Positions 1 to 8,865 are shown, counted from the stretch's first letter. The stretch is DNA of 64,000 bases from JACVRW01 sp963825345 (GCA_963825345.1 CAWGSQ010000005.1:62001-126000), one strand, 5' to 3'. Program-made: numbers and translations. The notes: generated by a model from the sequence alone, not told the origin.

Positions 1-423
1 GTTCAGCGGAGGCGCCGGGCCGTCGTCGGTGGCGGGCCGGCCCGACTCACGGAAGAATCCGTCAATGCCGCCGGGCGTGAACCCGACGAGGATCCGGCTC
101 GGGGTTTCCGCGGTGTTGCGGAAGTTGTGGACCGTGCCGCGCGGGACGAACGCGAACCCGCCGGGTCCGACCTTGTGCACATCGTCGCCGATCCGGATCT
201 CGAAACTCCCGTCGAGGACGTAGAAGAACTCGTCCTCGCGCGTGTGGATGTGCGGGGGAGGGCCGCCGCCCGGCGCGGTGAGGTTCTCGAGGAAGACGAG
301 CGCGCCCGCGGTGCTCTCGCTGGTGGCCATCAGGGTCATCGTGTCGCCGACGATCCAGAGGCGCTCGCCCTCGTATGCGGCCGAGGCGTAGCCGTGGGTG
401 GTGGGTGTGAGTGTGGGGTTCAT
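1..423 (-). CDS. Cupin-domain protein (3' end outside window)
   Basis: A minus-strand frame opens at the ATG at 423 and stays open to base 1, so at least 141 residues are present and the C-terminus is missing. It shows a single-domain cupin: motif 1 is G-G-G-P-P-P-H-I-H-T-R-E-D-E-F-Y (metal ligands H-x-H and E, about residues 53-67), followed by an R-G-T-V-H-N-F motif 2 with the fourth ligand His. This matches the quercetin-dioxygenase-like cupin family, but the substrate cannot be read. The gene is divergent from a LysR regulator 70 bases away, the usual arrangement of a LysR target. Fold is certain; function is not. Confidence 0.8.
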   Translation of the reverse strand, partial: MNPTLTPTTHGYASAAYEGERLWIVGDTMTLMATSESTAGALVFLENLTAPGGGPPPHIHTREDEFFYVLDGSFEIRIGDDVHKVGPGGFAFVPRGTVHNFRNTAETPSRILVGFTPGGIDGFFRESGRPATDDGPAPPLN

Positions 424-459
424 GGTGCTGATCCTGTCGCTGGGCCGGTATCAATGCTA

Positions 460-478
460 CTTCTGTTACTACAAGAAG
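460..478. promoter_or_regulatory. Candidate LysR operator between divergent genes
   Basis: CTTCT-N9-AGAAG forms a perfect 5-base inverted repeat containing a T-N11-A core, the usual shape of LysR-type sites. It lies in the 70-base gap between the cupin gene and the LysR gene, so one site could serve both promoters. The role is inferred from position. Confidence 0.5.
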
Positions 479-493
479 CAGTAGAGTTGCTTC

Positions 494-1432
494 ATGTCGC
501 TCGGCGACGTACAGCGGTTTCGGGCATTTGCGCTCGTGCTGGACCTCGGGTCGGTCTCGGCCGCGGCGGGCGTGCTCGGCTACACGCAGTCGGCGGTCTC
601 GCAGCAGCTCGCGGCGCTCGAGAAGGAGGTGGGCGCCGCTCTTGTGGACCGCTCGCGCCGGCCGTTCCGCGCCACACCGGCGGGCGAGCTCCTGAGGCCG
701 CATGTCGAGCGAGTGCTCGGCGCGCTGGGCGGAGCCGAGGCGGCGGTGGAGGACCTGCGTGGCGGCGCCATCCGCGTCCGGCTCGCCGCTTTTCCGAGCG
801 CTCTGTCCTCATTCGTACCCACCGCCGTTCGCGACCTGCGGCGCGGACACCCCGATCTCGCTGTCCAGGTCCTCCAACTCGAGACGCAGGAGGCGATCGA
901 GCGGTTGCGTGCCGGCGATGTCGACCTCGCCGTCGTCCACCACATGCCCGGCGCCGCTGTGCCGGAGACAGCCGGACTCCAGCGACGGCGTCTCCTCATC
1001 GACCACCTCTACGTGGTGCTTCCCGATGGTCACCGTCTGGCGCGGCGCGAGTCCGTCAGCATCGCCGACCTCGAGCGGGAGCCGCTGATCCTGCCCCGAC
1101 GAGAGACACCCGCGGGCCGTTTTCGCTCGCTGGTCGAGCAGCTCTGCGCCGAGACGGGGTTCACACCGACGGTGGCGTACGAGCTTGACGACCTGCCTGC
1201 TGTGCAGAAGTTCGTGGCGGCCGGGATCGCAGTCGTCCCCATGCACGGGCTCACGCTCGCCACCCTGCCGCCCGGCGCCACCACGCGCCCACTGGCCGAG
1301 CAGCCGGCCGGGAGCCGCACAGTCGAGGCGCTCGCGCCGGCCGCGGGGCGGACGCCCGTTGTCGACGAGCTGCTCGCGCGGCTTGCGAGCGCCGCCATCG
1401 GATACAACGGGCGTCATGAATCCGAATCGTGA
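494..1432 (+). CDS. LysR-family transcriptional regulator
   Basis: 312 residues, a normal LysR length. The N-terminal winged helix-turn-helix (about residues 1-60) contains the typical A-A-x-x-L-x-x-S-Q-x-A-x-S pattern, here with G-Y-T-Q-S-A-V-S-Q-Q. The remainder is a type 2 periplasmic-binding-like effector domain. It is transcribed away from the cupin gene, with a candidate operator at 460-478. Its last 17 bases overlap the start of ridA, so both are probably one transcript. Likely controls the cupin gene and/or ridA; the effector is unknown. Confidence 0.88.
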   Translation: MSLGDVQRFRAFALVLDLGSVSAAAGVLGYTQSAVSQQLAALEKEVGAALVDRSRRPFRATPAGELLRPHVERVLGALGGAEAAVEDLRGGAIRVRLAAFPSALSSFVPTAVRDLRRGHPDLAVQVLQLETQEAIERLRAGDVDLAVVHHMPGAAVPETAGLQRRRLLIDHLYVVLPDGHRLARRESVSIADLEREPLILPRRETPAGRFRSLVEQLCAETGFTPTVAYELDDLPAVQKFVAAGIAVVPMHGLTLATLPPGATTRPLAEQPAGSRTVEALAPAAGRTPVVDELLARLASAAIGYNGRHESES

Positions 1433-1808
1433 GGTGATCGCCGGGCCCGACGTGCCGAAGGGCATCGGGCCTTACTCGGCCGGCGTTCGCGCGGGAGGCT
1501 TCCTCTACGTCAGCGGCCAGCCGGGAACGGACCCGGCCACGGGCGAGCCCGCGGGGGACACGCTCGGCGAGCAGGCGCGCCAGGCGATGCGCAACGTGGA
1601 GGCCGTGCTGCGGGCCGGAGGCAGCCGCCCCGAGCTCGTGGTCAACGTCACCGTGCTCGTGACCGACATCAGCGAGTTCGCGCACGTGAACGAGGTGTTC
1701 GCGGAAACCTTCCCCACAGACCCGCCGGCGCGGATGACGATGCAGGTGTCGCTGCCGCTCGGGCTCTTGATCTCGATCGGCTGCGTGGCTCTCGTCGGCA
1801 CGCCCTAG
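1416..1808 (+). CDS. ridA: RidA-family enamine/imine deaminase
   Basis: 130 residues from the ATG at 1416, the usual YjgF/YER057c/UK114 length. The family deaminates reactive enamines or imines released by PLP enzymes such as threonine dehydratase. Visible are the N-terminal G-P-Y-S-x-G motif and the C-terminal P-A-R-M-T-x-Q-V motif, whose Arg106 corresponds to the substrate-carboxylate-binding arginine. A longer frame runs upstream inside the LysR gene, but homology begins only at this ATG, which overlaps the LysR end by 17 bases. Several RidA subfamilies exist, so the exact substrate is open. Confidence 0.85.
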   Translation: MNPNREVIAGPDVPKGIGPYSAGVRAGGFLYVSGQPGTDPATGEPAGDTLGEQARQAMRNVEAVLRAGGSRPELVVNVTVLVTDISEFAHVNEVFAETFPTDPPARMTMQVSLPLGLLISIGCVALVGTP

Positions 1809-1849
1809 CGGCGTAAGCTGCGCGTTCCAACCGAGCCCGAGGAGGCGAG

Positions 1850-2134
1850 ATGTACGCACGGATAGCGACGTTCGAAAGCGACCCGTCCAAGATCGACGAA
1901 GCGATCGAGCTGGTGCGCTCAGAGGTCGACTCCGACACACCGGAGGGGCTCGAGGGCGCGAAGATGATGATGCTCGTCAACCGCGAGACCGGCAAGGGCC
2001 TCGGAGTGACGATCTTCGACAGTGAGGATGCGATGCGCCGCGGCGATGAGGCACTCAACGCGATGAGCCCGGGCGCGAGCGAGCGGCGGACGTCGGTCGA
2101 GTTCTACGAAGTGCCGGTGCAGACGGTCAGCTAG
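1850..2134 (+). CDS. Small dimeric alpha/beta-barrel (ABM-like) protein
   Basis: 94 residues beginning M-Y-A-R-I-A-T-F, with the alternating strand/helix pattern of the ferredoxin-like dimeric alpha-beta barrel (antibiotic biosynthesis monooxygenase-like) fold. The segment G-x-G-V-T-I-F-D-S-E-D-A near residue 50 fits the family's central strand. A purine-rich GAGGAGGCGAG precedes the ATG by a few bases and fixes the start. These cofactor-less proteins have diverse roles, often as monooxygenases or sensors; no catalytic residue identifies a reaction here. Confidence 0.6.
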   Translation: MYARIATFESDPSKIDEAIELVRSEVDSDTPEGLEGAKMMMLVNRETGKGLGVTIFDSEDAMRRGDEALNAMSPGASERRTSVEFYEVPVQTVS

Positions 2135-2173
2135 TCCCAAAGCCGTGGCGGCGCTGCTACGGTTTCGCCTCGC

Positions 2174-2443
2174 ATGAGCCTTGCTGCCGAGAAGAAGCAG
2201 GAGATCGTCGCCAAGTACGGGCGCGGCGATGCCGACACCGGATCCACCGAGGTCCAGGTGGCGCTTCTCAGCGCGCGCATCAACGAGCTCACCGAGCATC
2301 TGCGCACGCACAGGAAGGACCATCACTCGCGTCGCGGCCTTCTGATGCTGGTCGGTAAGCGGCGCCGGCTGCTGCGCTACCTGCAGAGCTCCGACATCGA
2401 CCGCTACCGGTCGCTCATCCAGGAGCTCGGCCTCCGCCGATGA
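2174..2443 (+). CDS. rpsO: 30S ribosomal protein S15
   Basis: 89 residues, the exact length typical of S15, which binds 16S rRNA at the central-domain three-way junction early in 30S assembly. The signature region G-S-T-E-V-Q-V-A-L-L-S-x-R-I, the D-H-H-S-R-R-G-L-L segment and the C-terminal Y-R-x-L-I-x-x-L-G-L-R-R are all present. Its stop overlaps the ATG of the peroxiredoxin gene by four bases. In many bacteria rpsO sits directly upstream of pnp; here three other genes separate them. Confidence 0.98.
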   Translation: MSLAAEKKQEIVAKYGRGDADTGSTEVQVALLSARINELTEHLRTHRKDHHSRRGLLMLVGKRRRLLRYLQSSDIDRYRSLIQELGLRR

Positions 2444-2901
2444 TCGAGCCCGGCTCTCCGGCGCCGGACTTCACGCTTCCAGACCAGGACGGCAACAAGA
2501 TCTCGCTCAGCGACTTTCGCGGGCGGACCGTGGTGCTCGTGTTCTATCCGTCCGACTTCAGCCCGGTCTGCACCGACCAGCTGAGCATCTACCAGGAGGT
2601 CCAGCCTCAGTTCGAGGAGCGGGACACAACCCTCCTCGGCATCTCGGTGGACGGCGCCTTCTGCCACAAGGCCTTCCAGCAGCAGCTGAACACGACAATC
2701 CCGCTGCTCGCGGACTTCCACCCGAAGGGGGAGGTCGCGAGGAGCTACGGCGTCTGGTCGGACAAGTACGGCGTCGCAAAGCGCGCGCTCGTGATGGTCG
2801 ACCCGGACGGCGTGGTCCAGTGGTCCTACTCCTCGCCGCCGCTCGAGGTGCCGGGGGCGAACCTCATCTTTGACGCGCTGGAGCAGCGCACCCCCGCCTG
2901 A
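2440..2901 (+). CDS. Peroxiredoxin (Bcp/AhpC-TSA family)
   Basis: 153 residues with a thioredoxin fold. The peroxidatic cysteine is Cys44 in the context F-Y-P-S-D-F-S-P-V-C-T; the usual P-x-x-x-T-x-x-C motif has Ser in place of Thr, a tolerated variant. A second cysteine (about Cys75, D-G-A-F-C-H-K) may act in resolution. It would reduce hydroperoxides using thioredoxin. It overlaps rpsO by four bases (ATGA) and the next thiol oxidoreductase by 32 bases, so these redox genes are translationally coupled to a ribosomal protein gene. Confidence 0.88.
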   Translation: MIEPGSPAPDFTLPDQDGNKISLSDFRGRTVVLVFYPSDFSPVCTDQLSIYQEVQPQFEERDTTLLGISVDGAFCHKAFQQQLNTTIPLLADFHPKGEVARSYGVWSDKYGVAKRALVMVDPDGVVQWSYSSPPLEVPGANLIFDALEQRTPA

Positions 2902-3376
2902 GCCGGCCGACGACGACCACGTCCGGGGCGAGGGCCCGGTGGTCATCGAGTACGCCGACCTCGAGTGCCCGTACTGCGCCAAGGCGCACCTGATCCTCAA
3001 GGAGCTGCCGGTGAAGCGGGTATTCCGCCACTTCCCGGTGACCTCGAAGCACCCGCGCGCCCGTGTGCTCGCCGCGGCGGCCGAGGCGGCGGGAAGACAG
3101 GGCAAGTTCTGGGAGATGCACGACTCGCTGCTGGAGGACCAGGGCCACCTCGACGACCCCCACCTGTGGGAGCGAGCCAAGCTGATGGGTCTTGACCTCG
3201 ACCGCTTCGAGGCCGACCGCCGCTCCGCGGATGTGGCGGAGCGAGTGGAGCGTGACTTCAACAGCGGGATCAGGGCGGGGGTGGCCACAACGCCCACGCA
3301 GTTCGTGAACGGGATGCCCCACCCGGGTGTGCCCGATGCAAGTTTTGGTGACGCGCTGCGTTCCACCGGTCGATGA
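2870..3376 (+). CDS. DsbA-like thioredoxin-fold oxidoreductase
   Basis: 168 residues. The active site C-P-Y-C (Cys33/Cys36) follows a V-I-E-Y-A-D-L-E strand, and a cis-proline loop T-T-P-T-Q-F-V-N-G lies near residue 147, as in the Thioredoxin_4/DsbA family. There is no signal peptide, so it is probably cytoplasmic. The start is a TTG at 2870 inside the peroxiredoxin gene; the in-frame GTG further downstream would cut into the first strand. Its TGA overlaps the ATG of the secreted carboxypeptidase. Likely a disulfide oxidoreductase; its partner is unknown. Confidence 0.8.
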   Translation: MTRWSSAPPPEPADDDHVRGEGPVVIEYADLECPYCAKAHLILKELPVKRVFRHFPVTSKHPRARVLAAAAEAAGRQGKFWEMHDSLLEDQGHLDDPHLWERAKLMGLDLDRFEADRRSADVAERVERDFNSGIRAGVATTPTQFVNGMPHPGVPDASFGDALRSTGR

Positions 3377-6300
3377 GCCGATCGATACGCACCCTCCTCG
3401 CCACCGTCGTCGCCTGTCTCACCGCCGCCGCGCCGGCGTCGGCAGGAGAGCTGATCGCATCCAGCCTCAGCAGCGCCGGCACCACTCGAGCTTCCAGCTG
3501 CAGCGAGCGCCCGCTTCCCGCGGGAAGCGGCGTGATGACGCGCACGACCACGGCTCCGCAGTCCGGCTGGGTGCGTGCCGAGCTCGATGGCCCAGGCACG
3601 GGTGACTGGGACCTGGCGGTCTTCGACCGCGCCACACGCCGGCTCGTGGCCGGCTCGTCCTCGTTCGGCGCGGACGAGGTGGCGGAGGGGCTGGCCGCAA
3701 AGGGCACTGGGCTGATCGTGCAGGCCTGCCACATGTCGGGCAGCGGCGAGCGCGGGCGCCTGAGCGTGAGCTCGAGCGGCGTGCCGGACGAGCCCGCGGA
3801 GAAGGTCTCGATGGTGAACGTTGCGACCCCCACGCGTGACAGCAAGGAGCTGCTCACGAGCCTCGGCCTCGATCTGACCGAGCACGGCGGAAAGGGCTTC
3901 GTCGGCGTGCTGCTGCATGGCAAGGACGATGCGCGCACGCTGCGCGAAAACAAGTTCTCCTACACGGTCCAGACGCCGGACCTGGTGAGCAACGACATCC
4001 GCGACCGGCAGGCGGACGCCCGCTACGCGAGCCGGGTGCGCGCCTCGGCGCTGCCGAGCGGCCGCGACACCTACAGGCGCCTGCCCGACTACTCCGAGGA
4101 CCTGAAGAAGCTCGTTGACGAGAACCCCGGCCTCGTGCGGCGGATCACCCTGCCCCACAAGACCTGGGAGGGACGCACGGTCGAGGGCGTCGAGATCACG
4201 ACGAACGTGGACAACGTCAGCGACGGCAAGCCCGTCTTCCTTCAGATGGGAGTGCATCACGCACGTGAGTGGCCCTCGGGCGAGCACGCGATCGAGTGGG
4301 CGTTCGAGCTGGTGAACGGCTACAAGGGCGGCGACGACCGGGCCCAGCGGCTCGTGCGCAGCGTCCGCACCATCGTCATCCCGATCGTCAACCCGGACGG
4401 CTTCAACATCTCGCGCGAGGCGGGCGAGGCCCAGGGTGGCGGTGGCGGTCGCGGAACGCCGAACCCCGGCGAGACGAACGAGACGGCCAACATCGTGGCC
4501 CACCCGTTCGAGTACCGGCGCAAGAACTGCCGGCTCCCGGAGGGCGAGGGAGGGAACTGCGCCGGCCCGTCGGCGGGCGTGGCCTCGACGGGCGTGGACC
4601 CGAACCGCAACTACGGCGCCTTCTGGGGCGGACCGGGCGCGAGCGGCGACTTCACGAACGAGACGTACTACGGGCCCGCAGCGTTCTCCGAGCCCGAGAC
4701 GCAGAACATCCGCGACCTCATCTCGGGGCGCCAGGTGACGACGCTGATCACCAACCACACCTTCTCGGACCTCGTCCTGAGGGCGCCTGGCCTGAAGTCC
4801 CAGGGCCTCGCCGCGGACGAGGGCGCCATGAAGGCGCTCGGCGACTCGATGGCCGCCGAGAACGGCTACCTCAGCATGTACGGCTGGCAGCTCTACGACA
4901 CCACCGGCACGACCGAGGACTGGTCGTACAGCGCCACCGGCGGCTACGGCTACACCTTCGAGATCGGCTGCGTGGATCTCGACCGGGCCACGAACGAGTG
5001 CATCACCGGCCACTTCCACCCGCCCTACGCCGAGATGGTGAAGGAGTGGGAGGGGACGACGGCGATCGCCGACGAGGGCGGTCGTGACGGCCACGGCAAC
5101 CGCGAGGCGTACTACAAGGCGATGGAGAACGCCGCCGATGCTCGCCAGCATTCGGTGCTTGGCGGCTCTGCGCCGTCCGGGCTGCTGCTGCGCCTGAAGA
5201 AGACCTTCGAGACGCCGACCTCAAGGGACGAGGCGCCCGCGGACGGCAACCCCGACACCTTCACCGACAACCTCAACACGACCTACGAGGTGCCGGCGGA
5301 CGGCAAGCTCGGCTGGGACATCAACCCGTCCACGCGCCCGCTCGTGGCGCAGGACAGGGGCCGTGTGCCGACCGGCGAGGCGAGCCCGCCCCAGGAGTTC
5401 CGGAACAACGCGCCTCCCGTCCCGGCCTGCCCGACCTACCACGACGGCGTGCCGATCCCGGGCTGCTTCCGCGACCACGTGATCGACGTGCCGGCTGGGC
5501 CAGGCGTGGACAACGCCCTAGCGACCGTCCGGGTGGAGTGGGCATCGGTGGCGAGCGACTACGACGTCGAGGTCTACCGCGACACGAACGGCAACGGCGT
5601 CGTGGACGCCGGGGAGCCGATCGAAGGCACGTCCGGGCAGGGGACGACCGATTTCGAGCAGGTCACGCTCGGCCCCGACCCATCGGGCCGCTACATCCTG
5701 CGCGTGGTCAACTACGCCGCGGGGGAGCCCTACGACGTCCTGGTCACGTTCACGAAGCCCACGTTCACGCCGGCACAGCGCGAGAACTGGTCGCTCTCCT
5801 GCGAGACCTTCGGCGGGGCCGTGCTGGCTCAGCGTGAGGTGTTCGTGGCCCGCGGCGAGACCGCGAACGTGACGCTCTCGGGCTGCGCGGCCGCGCTGCG
5901 GCAGGCGTTTGCGACCGGCGAGGGCTGCGACGCCCCCACGGGCCGCGCCCGCGGCCGGCGGCTCGACCGGGTGAGCCTCGGTGGCCGCCGCGACGTGCAC
6001 CTGAGCAGATACAAGATCGGGCGCAAGCAGACCCGCAAGGGCATCGACCGCTTCTGCCTGAGCGACGCCCGCGGGGTGCGGGTGGGCTACTCGACGAAGC
6101 GCTTCCGGACGAAGCTCGGCCGCCAGGCGCGGCGCTACGCCAGGAACAAGGCGCTGCTCGCACTCACCACCAGCCGGCGCTTCCGGCTGCGCGGAATGCG
6201 CGTGGGGACCTCCGAGCGCGTGGTGCGCAGGCGCACGAGCGGCAATCCGATCCGCATCGGCTCGAACCGCTGGTACGTGAGGCGCGCCAAGACCGCCCGG

Positions 6301-6414
6301 CTGGTCATCAAGGTCAGGGGCGGGAAGGTCCGCGAGATCGGAATCGTGAACAAGAAGTTCACGCCCACCAGGAAGAAGACACGCAGGGCGCTGGGCGCCT
6401 GGCACCTCGGCTGA
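3373..6414 (+). CDS. Secreted M14 zinc carboxypeptidase with basic C-terminal tail
   Basis: 1013 residues. A signal peptide (R-T-L-L-A-T-V-V-A-C-L-T-A-A-A-P-A-S-A, cleaved near residue 24) precedes a pro-region and an M14 domain. Zinc ligands are His296 and Glu299 in H-H-A-R-E-W and His462 in T-N-H-T-F-S; the catalytic Glu is about Glu530 in Y-T-F-E-I-G. Substrate-binding motifs N-P-D-G and D-P-N-R-N-Y are also present. After residue 680 there is a beta-rich region resembling a pre-peptidase domain with D-T-N-G-N-G-V-V-D, and the last ~150 residues are very Lys/Arg-rich. Probably an extracellular peptidase feeding amino acids to the cell. The start overlaps the previous gene by four bases. 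Confidence 0.88.
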   Translation: MSRSIRTLLATVVACLTAAAPASAGELIASSLSSAGTTRASSCSERPLPAGSGVMTRTTTAPQSGWVRAELDGPGTGDWDLAVFDRATRRLVAGSSSFGADEVAEGLAAKGTGLIVQACHMSGSGERGRLSVSSSGVPDEPAEKVSMVNVATPTRDSKELLTSLGLDLTEHGGKGFVGVLLHGKDDARTLRENKFSYTVQTPDLVSNDIRDRQADARYASRVRASALPSGRDTYRRLPDYSEDLKKLVDENPGLVRRITLPHKTWEGRTVEGVEITTNVDNVSDGKPVFLQMGVHHAREWPSGEHAIEWAFELVNGYKGGDDRAQRLVRSVRTIVIPIVNPDGFNISREAGEAQGGGGGRGTPNPGETNETANIVAHPFEYRRKNCRLPEGEGGNCAGPSAGVASTGVDPNRNYGAFWGGPGASGDFTNETYYGPAAFSEPETQNIRDLISGRQVTTLITNHTFSDLVLRAPGLKSQGLAADEGAMKALGDSMAAENGYLSMYGWQLYDTTGTTEDWSYSATGGYGYTFEIGCVDLDRATNECITGHFHPPYAEMVKEWEGTTAIADEGGRDGHGNREAYYKAMENAADARQHSVLGGSAPSGLLLRLKKTFETPTSRDEAPADGNPDTFTDNLNTTYEVPADGKLGWDINPSTRPLVAQDRGRVPTGEASPPQEFRNNAPPVPACPTYHDGVPIPGCFRDHVIDVPAGPGVDNALATVRVEWASVASDYDVEVYRDTNGNGVVDAGEPIEGTSGQGTTDFEQVTLGPDPSGRYILRVVNYAAGEPYDVLVTFTKPTFTPAQRENWSLSCETFGGAVLAQREVFVARGETANVTLSGCAAALRQAFATGEGCDAPTGRARGRRLDRVSLGGRRDVHLSRYKIGRKQTRKGIDRFCLSDARGVRVGYSTKRFRTKLGRQARRYARNKALLALTTSRRFRLRGMRVGTSERVVRRRTSGNPIRIGSNRWYVRRAKTARLVIKVRGGKVREIGIVNKKFTPTRKKTRRALGAWHLG

Positions 6415-6441
6415 ATTTGGCATGGGGGTACGTGTGAGCAA

Positions 6442-6568
6442 GGTGTTCGTCGCCCGTGGCGAGCGGCGAACACCGCGCTCATTCCTCGCGGGCGAGCGAC
6501 GCTCCTGTTGCTAGAGTCGCTCGGGTTCGCAAAGGAACGTAAAAGAAGTGCCGCCAACCGGAGGCGGC
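6442..6568 (+). promoter_or_regulatory. pnp leader with three successive hairpins
   Basis: The 167-base gap before pnp contains three stem-loops. Arms 6442-6453/6463-6474 pair over 12 bases with one G-U wobble and a 9-base loop. Arms 6493-6500/6516-6523 pair perfectly over 8 bases. Arms 6550-6555/6563-6568 pair over 6 bases, just upstream of the AAAGGA ribosome-binding site at 6572-6577. None is followed by a T-run, so they look like leader-RNA structure more than intrinsic terminators. In E. coli the pnp leader hairpin is cut by RNase III for autoregulation; a similar role here is inference. Confidence 0.55.
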
Positions 6569-6581
6569 CGAAAGGAAACAT

Positions 6582-8861
6582 ATGACTGATGGCACGAGCC
6601 GGGTCTCCCTCGAGATCGGCGGGAGCTCGATTAGCTTCGAGACCGGCAAGTACGCCAGGCAGGCCAGTGGCGCCGTCGTAGTTCAGGCAGGCGACACGAT
6701 GGTCCTGTGCACCGCAACCGCGGGGAACCCGCGCGACGTGGACTTCCTCCCTCTGACGGTTGACGTCGAGGAGCGGATGTACGCCGCGGGCAAGATCCCC
6801 GGCAGCTTCTTCAAGCGCGAGGGCAGGGCGGGCGAGAAGGCCACGCTCACCGCGCGCATGATCGACAGGCCGCTGCGGCCGCTCTTCCCGAAGGGCTGGA
6901 ACCGCGAGACGCAGCTCGTCTCGATCCCCATGTCGATCGACCACGAGCACCCCTACGACATCCTCGCGATGAACGGAACCAGCGCCGCGCTGATGGTGTC
7001 CGATATTCCGTTCCCCGTGCCCGTCGGTGCGGTGAGGATCGGCCAGGACGCCGAGGGCAACTTCCTCGTCAACCCTGACGAGGAGTGGCTGCTCGAGTCG
7101 CCGCTCGACCTGGTGGTCGCGGGCACCGAGGAGGCCATCCTGATGGTCGAGGCGGGCGCCAACGAGATCACCGAGGCGGAGATCCTCGACGCGCTCGACA
7201 TCGCACACGCCGAGATCAAGCGGCTCTGCGAGGCCCAGCACGACCTGCGCAAGCAGGCCGGCAAGGAGAAGGTCCAGATCGAGCCACAGCAGGTGGACGA
7301 GTCGATCCAGGGCCAGATCCGCGATCGCTTCGGCGACGCCCTCGACGCGGCGACCCAGGTGGTCGACAAGCTCGACCGCCAGGACGCAACGAAGGCCGTC
7401 GAGACGGAGGTGCTCGAGGCTCTCGGCACCAGCACCGAGGTCGACGAGGACGGCGCAGCGGCTCACCGCTCCGCCGTACAGCTCGCGTTCGACAAGCTCG
7501 AGAAGGAGACCATCCGCCGCCGCATCGCCGTGGACAAGAAGCGTCCCGACGGCCGCGCGCCGGAGGAGATCCGCGACATCTGGATTGAGGTGGGGGTGGG
7601 GCCGCGCACGCACGGCTCCGCGATCTTCACCCGCGGCCAGACGCAGGCCTTCTCGGTTGCCGCTCTCGGCACGACGCGTGAGGAGATGCGTCTCGACACG
7701 CTCGGCCTCCAGACGGAGAAGCACTACTTCCACCACTACAACTTCCCGCCGTTCTCGGTGGGAGAGGCCGGCTTCATGCGCGGCCCGAAGCGCCGCGACA
7801 TCGGCCACGGCGCGCTCGCGGAGCGGGCGCTCGTGCCGGTCGTGCCGTCGGTGGACGAGTTCCCGTACACGATCCGCGTGGTCTCGGACATCTTCGAGTC
7901 GAACGGCTCGAGCTCGATGGCCTCAGTGTGCGGCTCGTCGCTGTCGCTGATGGACGCCGGCGTGCCGATCAAGGCGCCGGTGGCCGGAGTGGCGATGGGT
8001 CTCATCAAGGAGGGTGAGGACCACGTGGTGCTCACCGACATCGCGGGCGTCGAGGATCACCTCGGCGACATGGACTTCAAGGTCGCCGGTACCTCGGAGG
8101 GCATCACCGCGCTCCAGATGGACATCAAGATCACGGGCGTCACGTTCGAGATCCTGCGTGGGGCGCTTGAGCAGGCCCAGGACGCGCGCATGACGATCCT
8201 CGGCAAGATGAAGGACGCCATCTCCGAGCCGCGCTCGGAGCTGTCGGAGTACGCGCCGCGGATCTCCGCGATCCAGATCCCCACCGAGAAGATCGGCGCG
8301 GTCATCGGCAAGGGCGGCGAGACGATCCGGGCGCTGTCCGAGGAGTTCGACGCCCAGATCGACATCGACGACGACGGCACGATCCGCATCTACGCCCAGA
8401 CGGGCGCGCAGGGCGATGCCCTGGTGGACCGGATCCGGTCGATGACGAAGGAGGTGGAGCTCGGCGACGAGTTCACCGGCAAGGTCGTGAAGACCACGAC
8501 CTTCGGCGCCTTCATCGAGCTCGCCAAGGGCACCGACGGCCTGATCCACATCTCCAACATCGCTCCGGGCCAGCGCCCGAACACGGTCGAGGAGGTCATC
8601 AACCGCGGCGACGAGCTGAAGGTGAAGGTCGTCGAGGTGGATCCGGAGCGTGGCCGCATCGGACTGCGCCTGGCGGACGATCCCGAGATCGCCGGCAAGA
8701 CCCCCGAGGAGCTGGCTGCCATGGGCACCGGCAACAAGGGCGGCGACCGTGGCGGACGCGGCGACCGTGGCAACGGCCGCGGCGACCGTGGCGGACGCGG
8801 CGGTGGCCGGGACCGGGAGCGGCGCCCGCCGCGCGACCGGGACCGCGAGCGCAGCGAGTAG
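6582..8861 (+). CDS. pnp: Polyribonucleotide nucleotidyltransferase (PNPase)
   Basis: 759 residues with the full bacterial PNPase layout: first RNase PH-like core, alpha-helical linker, catalytic second RNase PH core (with S-L-S-L-M-D-A-G-V-P), a KH domain near 565-620 (G-A-V-I-G-K-G-G-E-T-I) and an S1 domain near 630-700 (F-G-A-F-I-E-L). It phosphorolytically degrades RNA 3' to 5' and can synthesise tails. The C-terminus adds about 45 residues of G-D-R/G-R-G repeats, an RNA-binding-type tail common in actinobacteria. The ATG at 6582 follows a clear AAAGGA site. Confidence 0.98.
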   Translation: MTDGTSRVSLEIGGSSISFETGKYARQASGAVVVQAGDTMVLCTATAGNPRDVDFLPLTVDVEERMYAAGKIPGSFFKREGRAGEKATLTARMIDRPLRPLFPKGWNRETQLVSIPMSIDHEHPYDILAMNGTSAALMVSDIPFPVPVGAVRIGQDAEGNFLVNPDEEWLLESPLDLVVAGTEEAILMVEAGANEITEAEILDALDIAHAEIKRLCEAQHDLRKQAGKEKVQIEPQQVDESIQGQIRDRFGDALDAATQVVDKLDRQDATKAVETEVLEALGTSTEVDEDGAAAHRSAVQLAFDKLEKETIRRRIAVDKKRPDGRAPEEIRDIWIEVGVGPRTHGSAIFTRGQTQAFSVAALGTTREEMRLDTLGLQTEKHYFHHYNFPPFSVGEAGFMRGPKRRDIGHGALAERALVPVVPSVDEFPYTIRVVSDIFESNGSSSMASVCGSSLSLMDAGVPIKAPVAGVAMGLIKEGEDHVVLTDIAGVEDHLGDMDFKVAGTSEGITALQMDIKITGVTFEILRGALEQAQDARMTILGKMKDAISEPRSELSEYAPRISAIQIPTEKIGAVIGKGGETIRALSEEFDAQIDIDDDGTIRIYAQTGAQGDALVDRIRSMTKEVELGDEFTGKVVKTTTFGAFIELAKGTDGLIHISNIAPGQRPNTVEEVINRGDELKVKVVEVDPERGRIGLRLADDPEIAGKTPEELAAMGTGNKGGDRGGRGDRGNGRGDRGGRGGGRDRERRPPRDRDRERSE

Positions 8862-8865
8862 CGCA

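Noticed and set aside
2404..5151. 915-codon open frame on the minus strand
   Set aside because: It lies opposite rpsO, the peroxiredoxin, DsbA-like and carboxypeptidase genes, has no family motif and is a mirror of GC-rich codon use.
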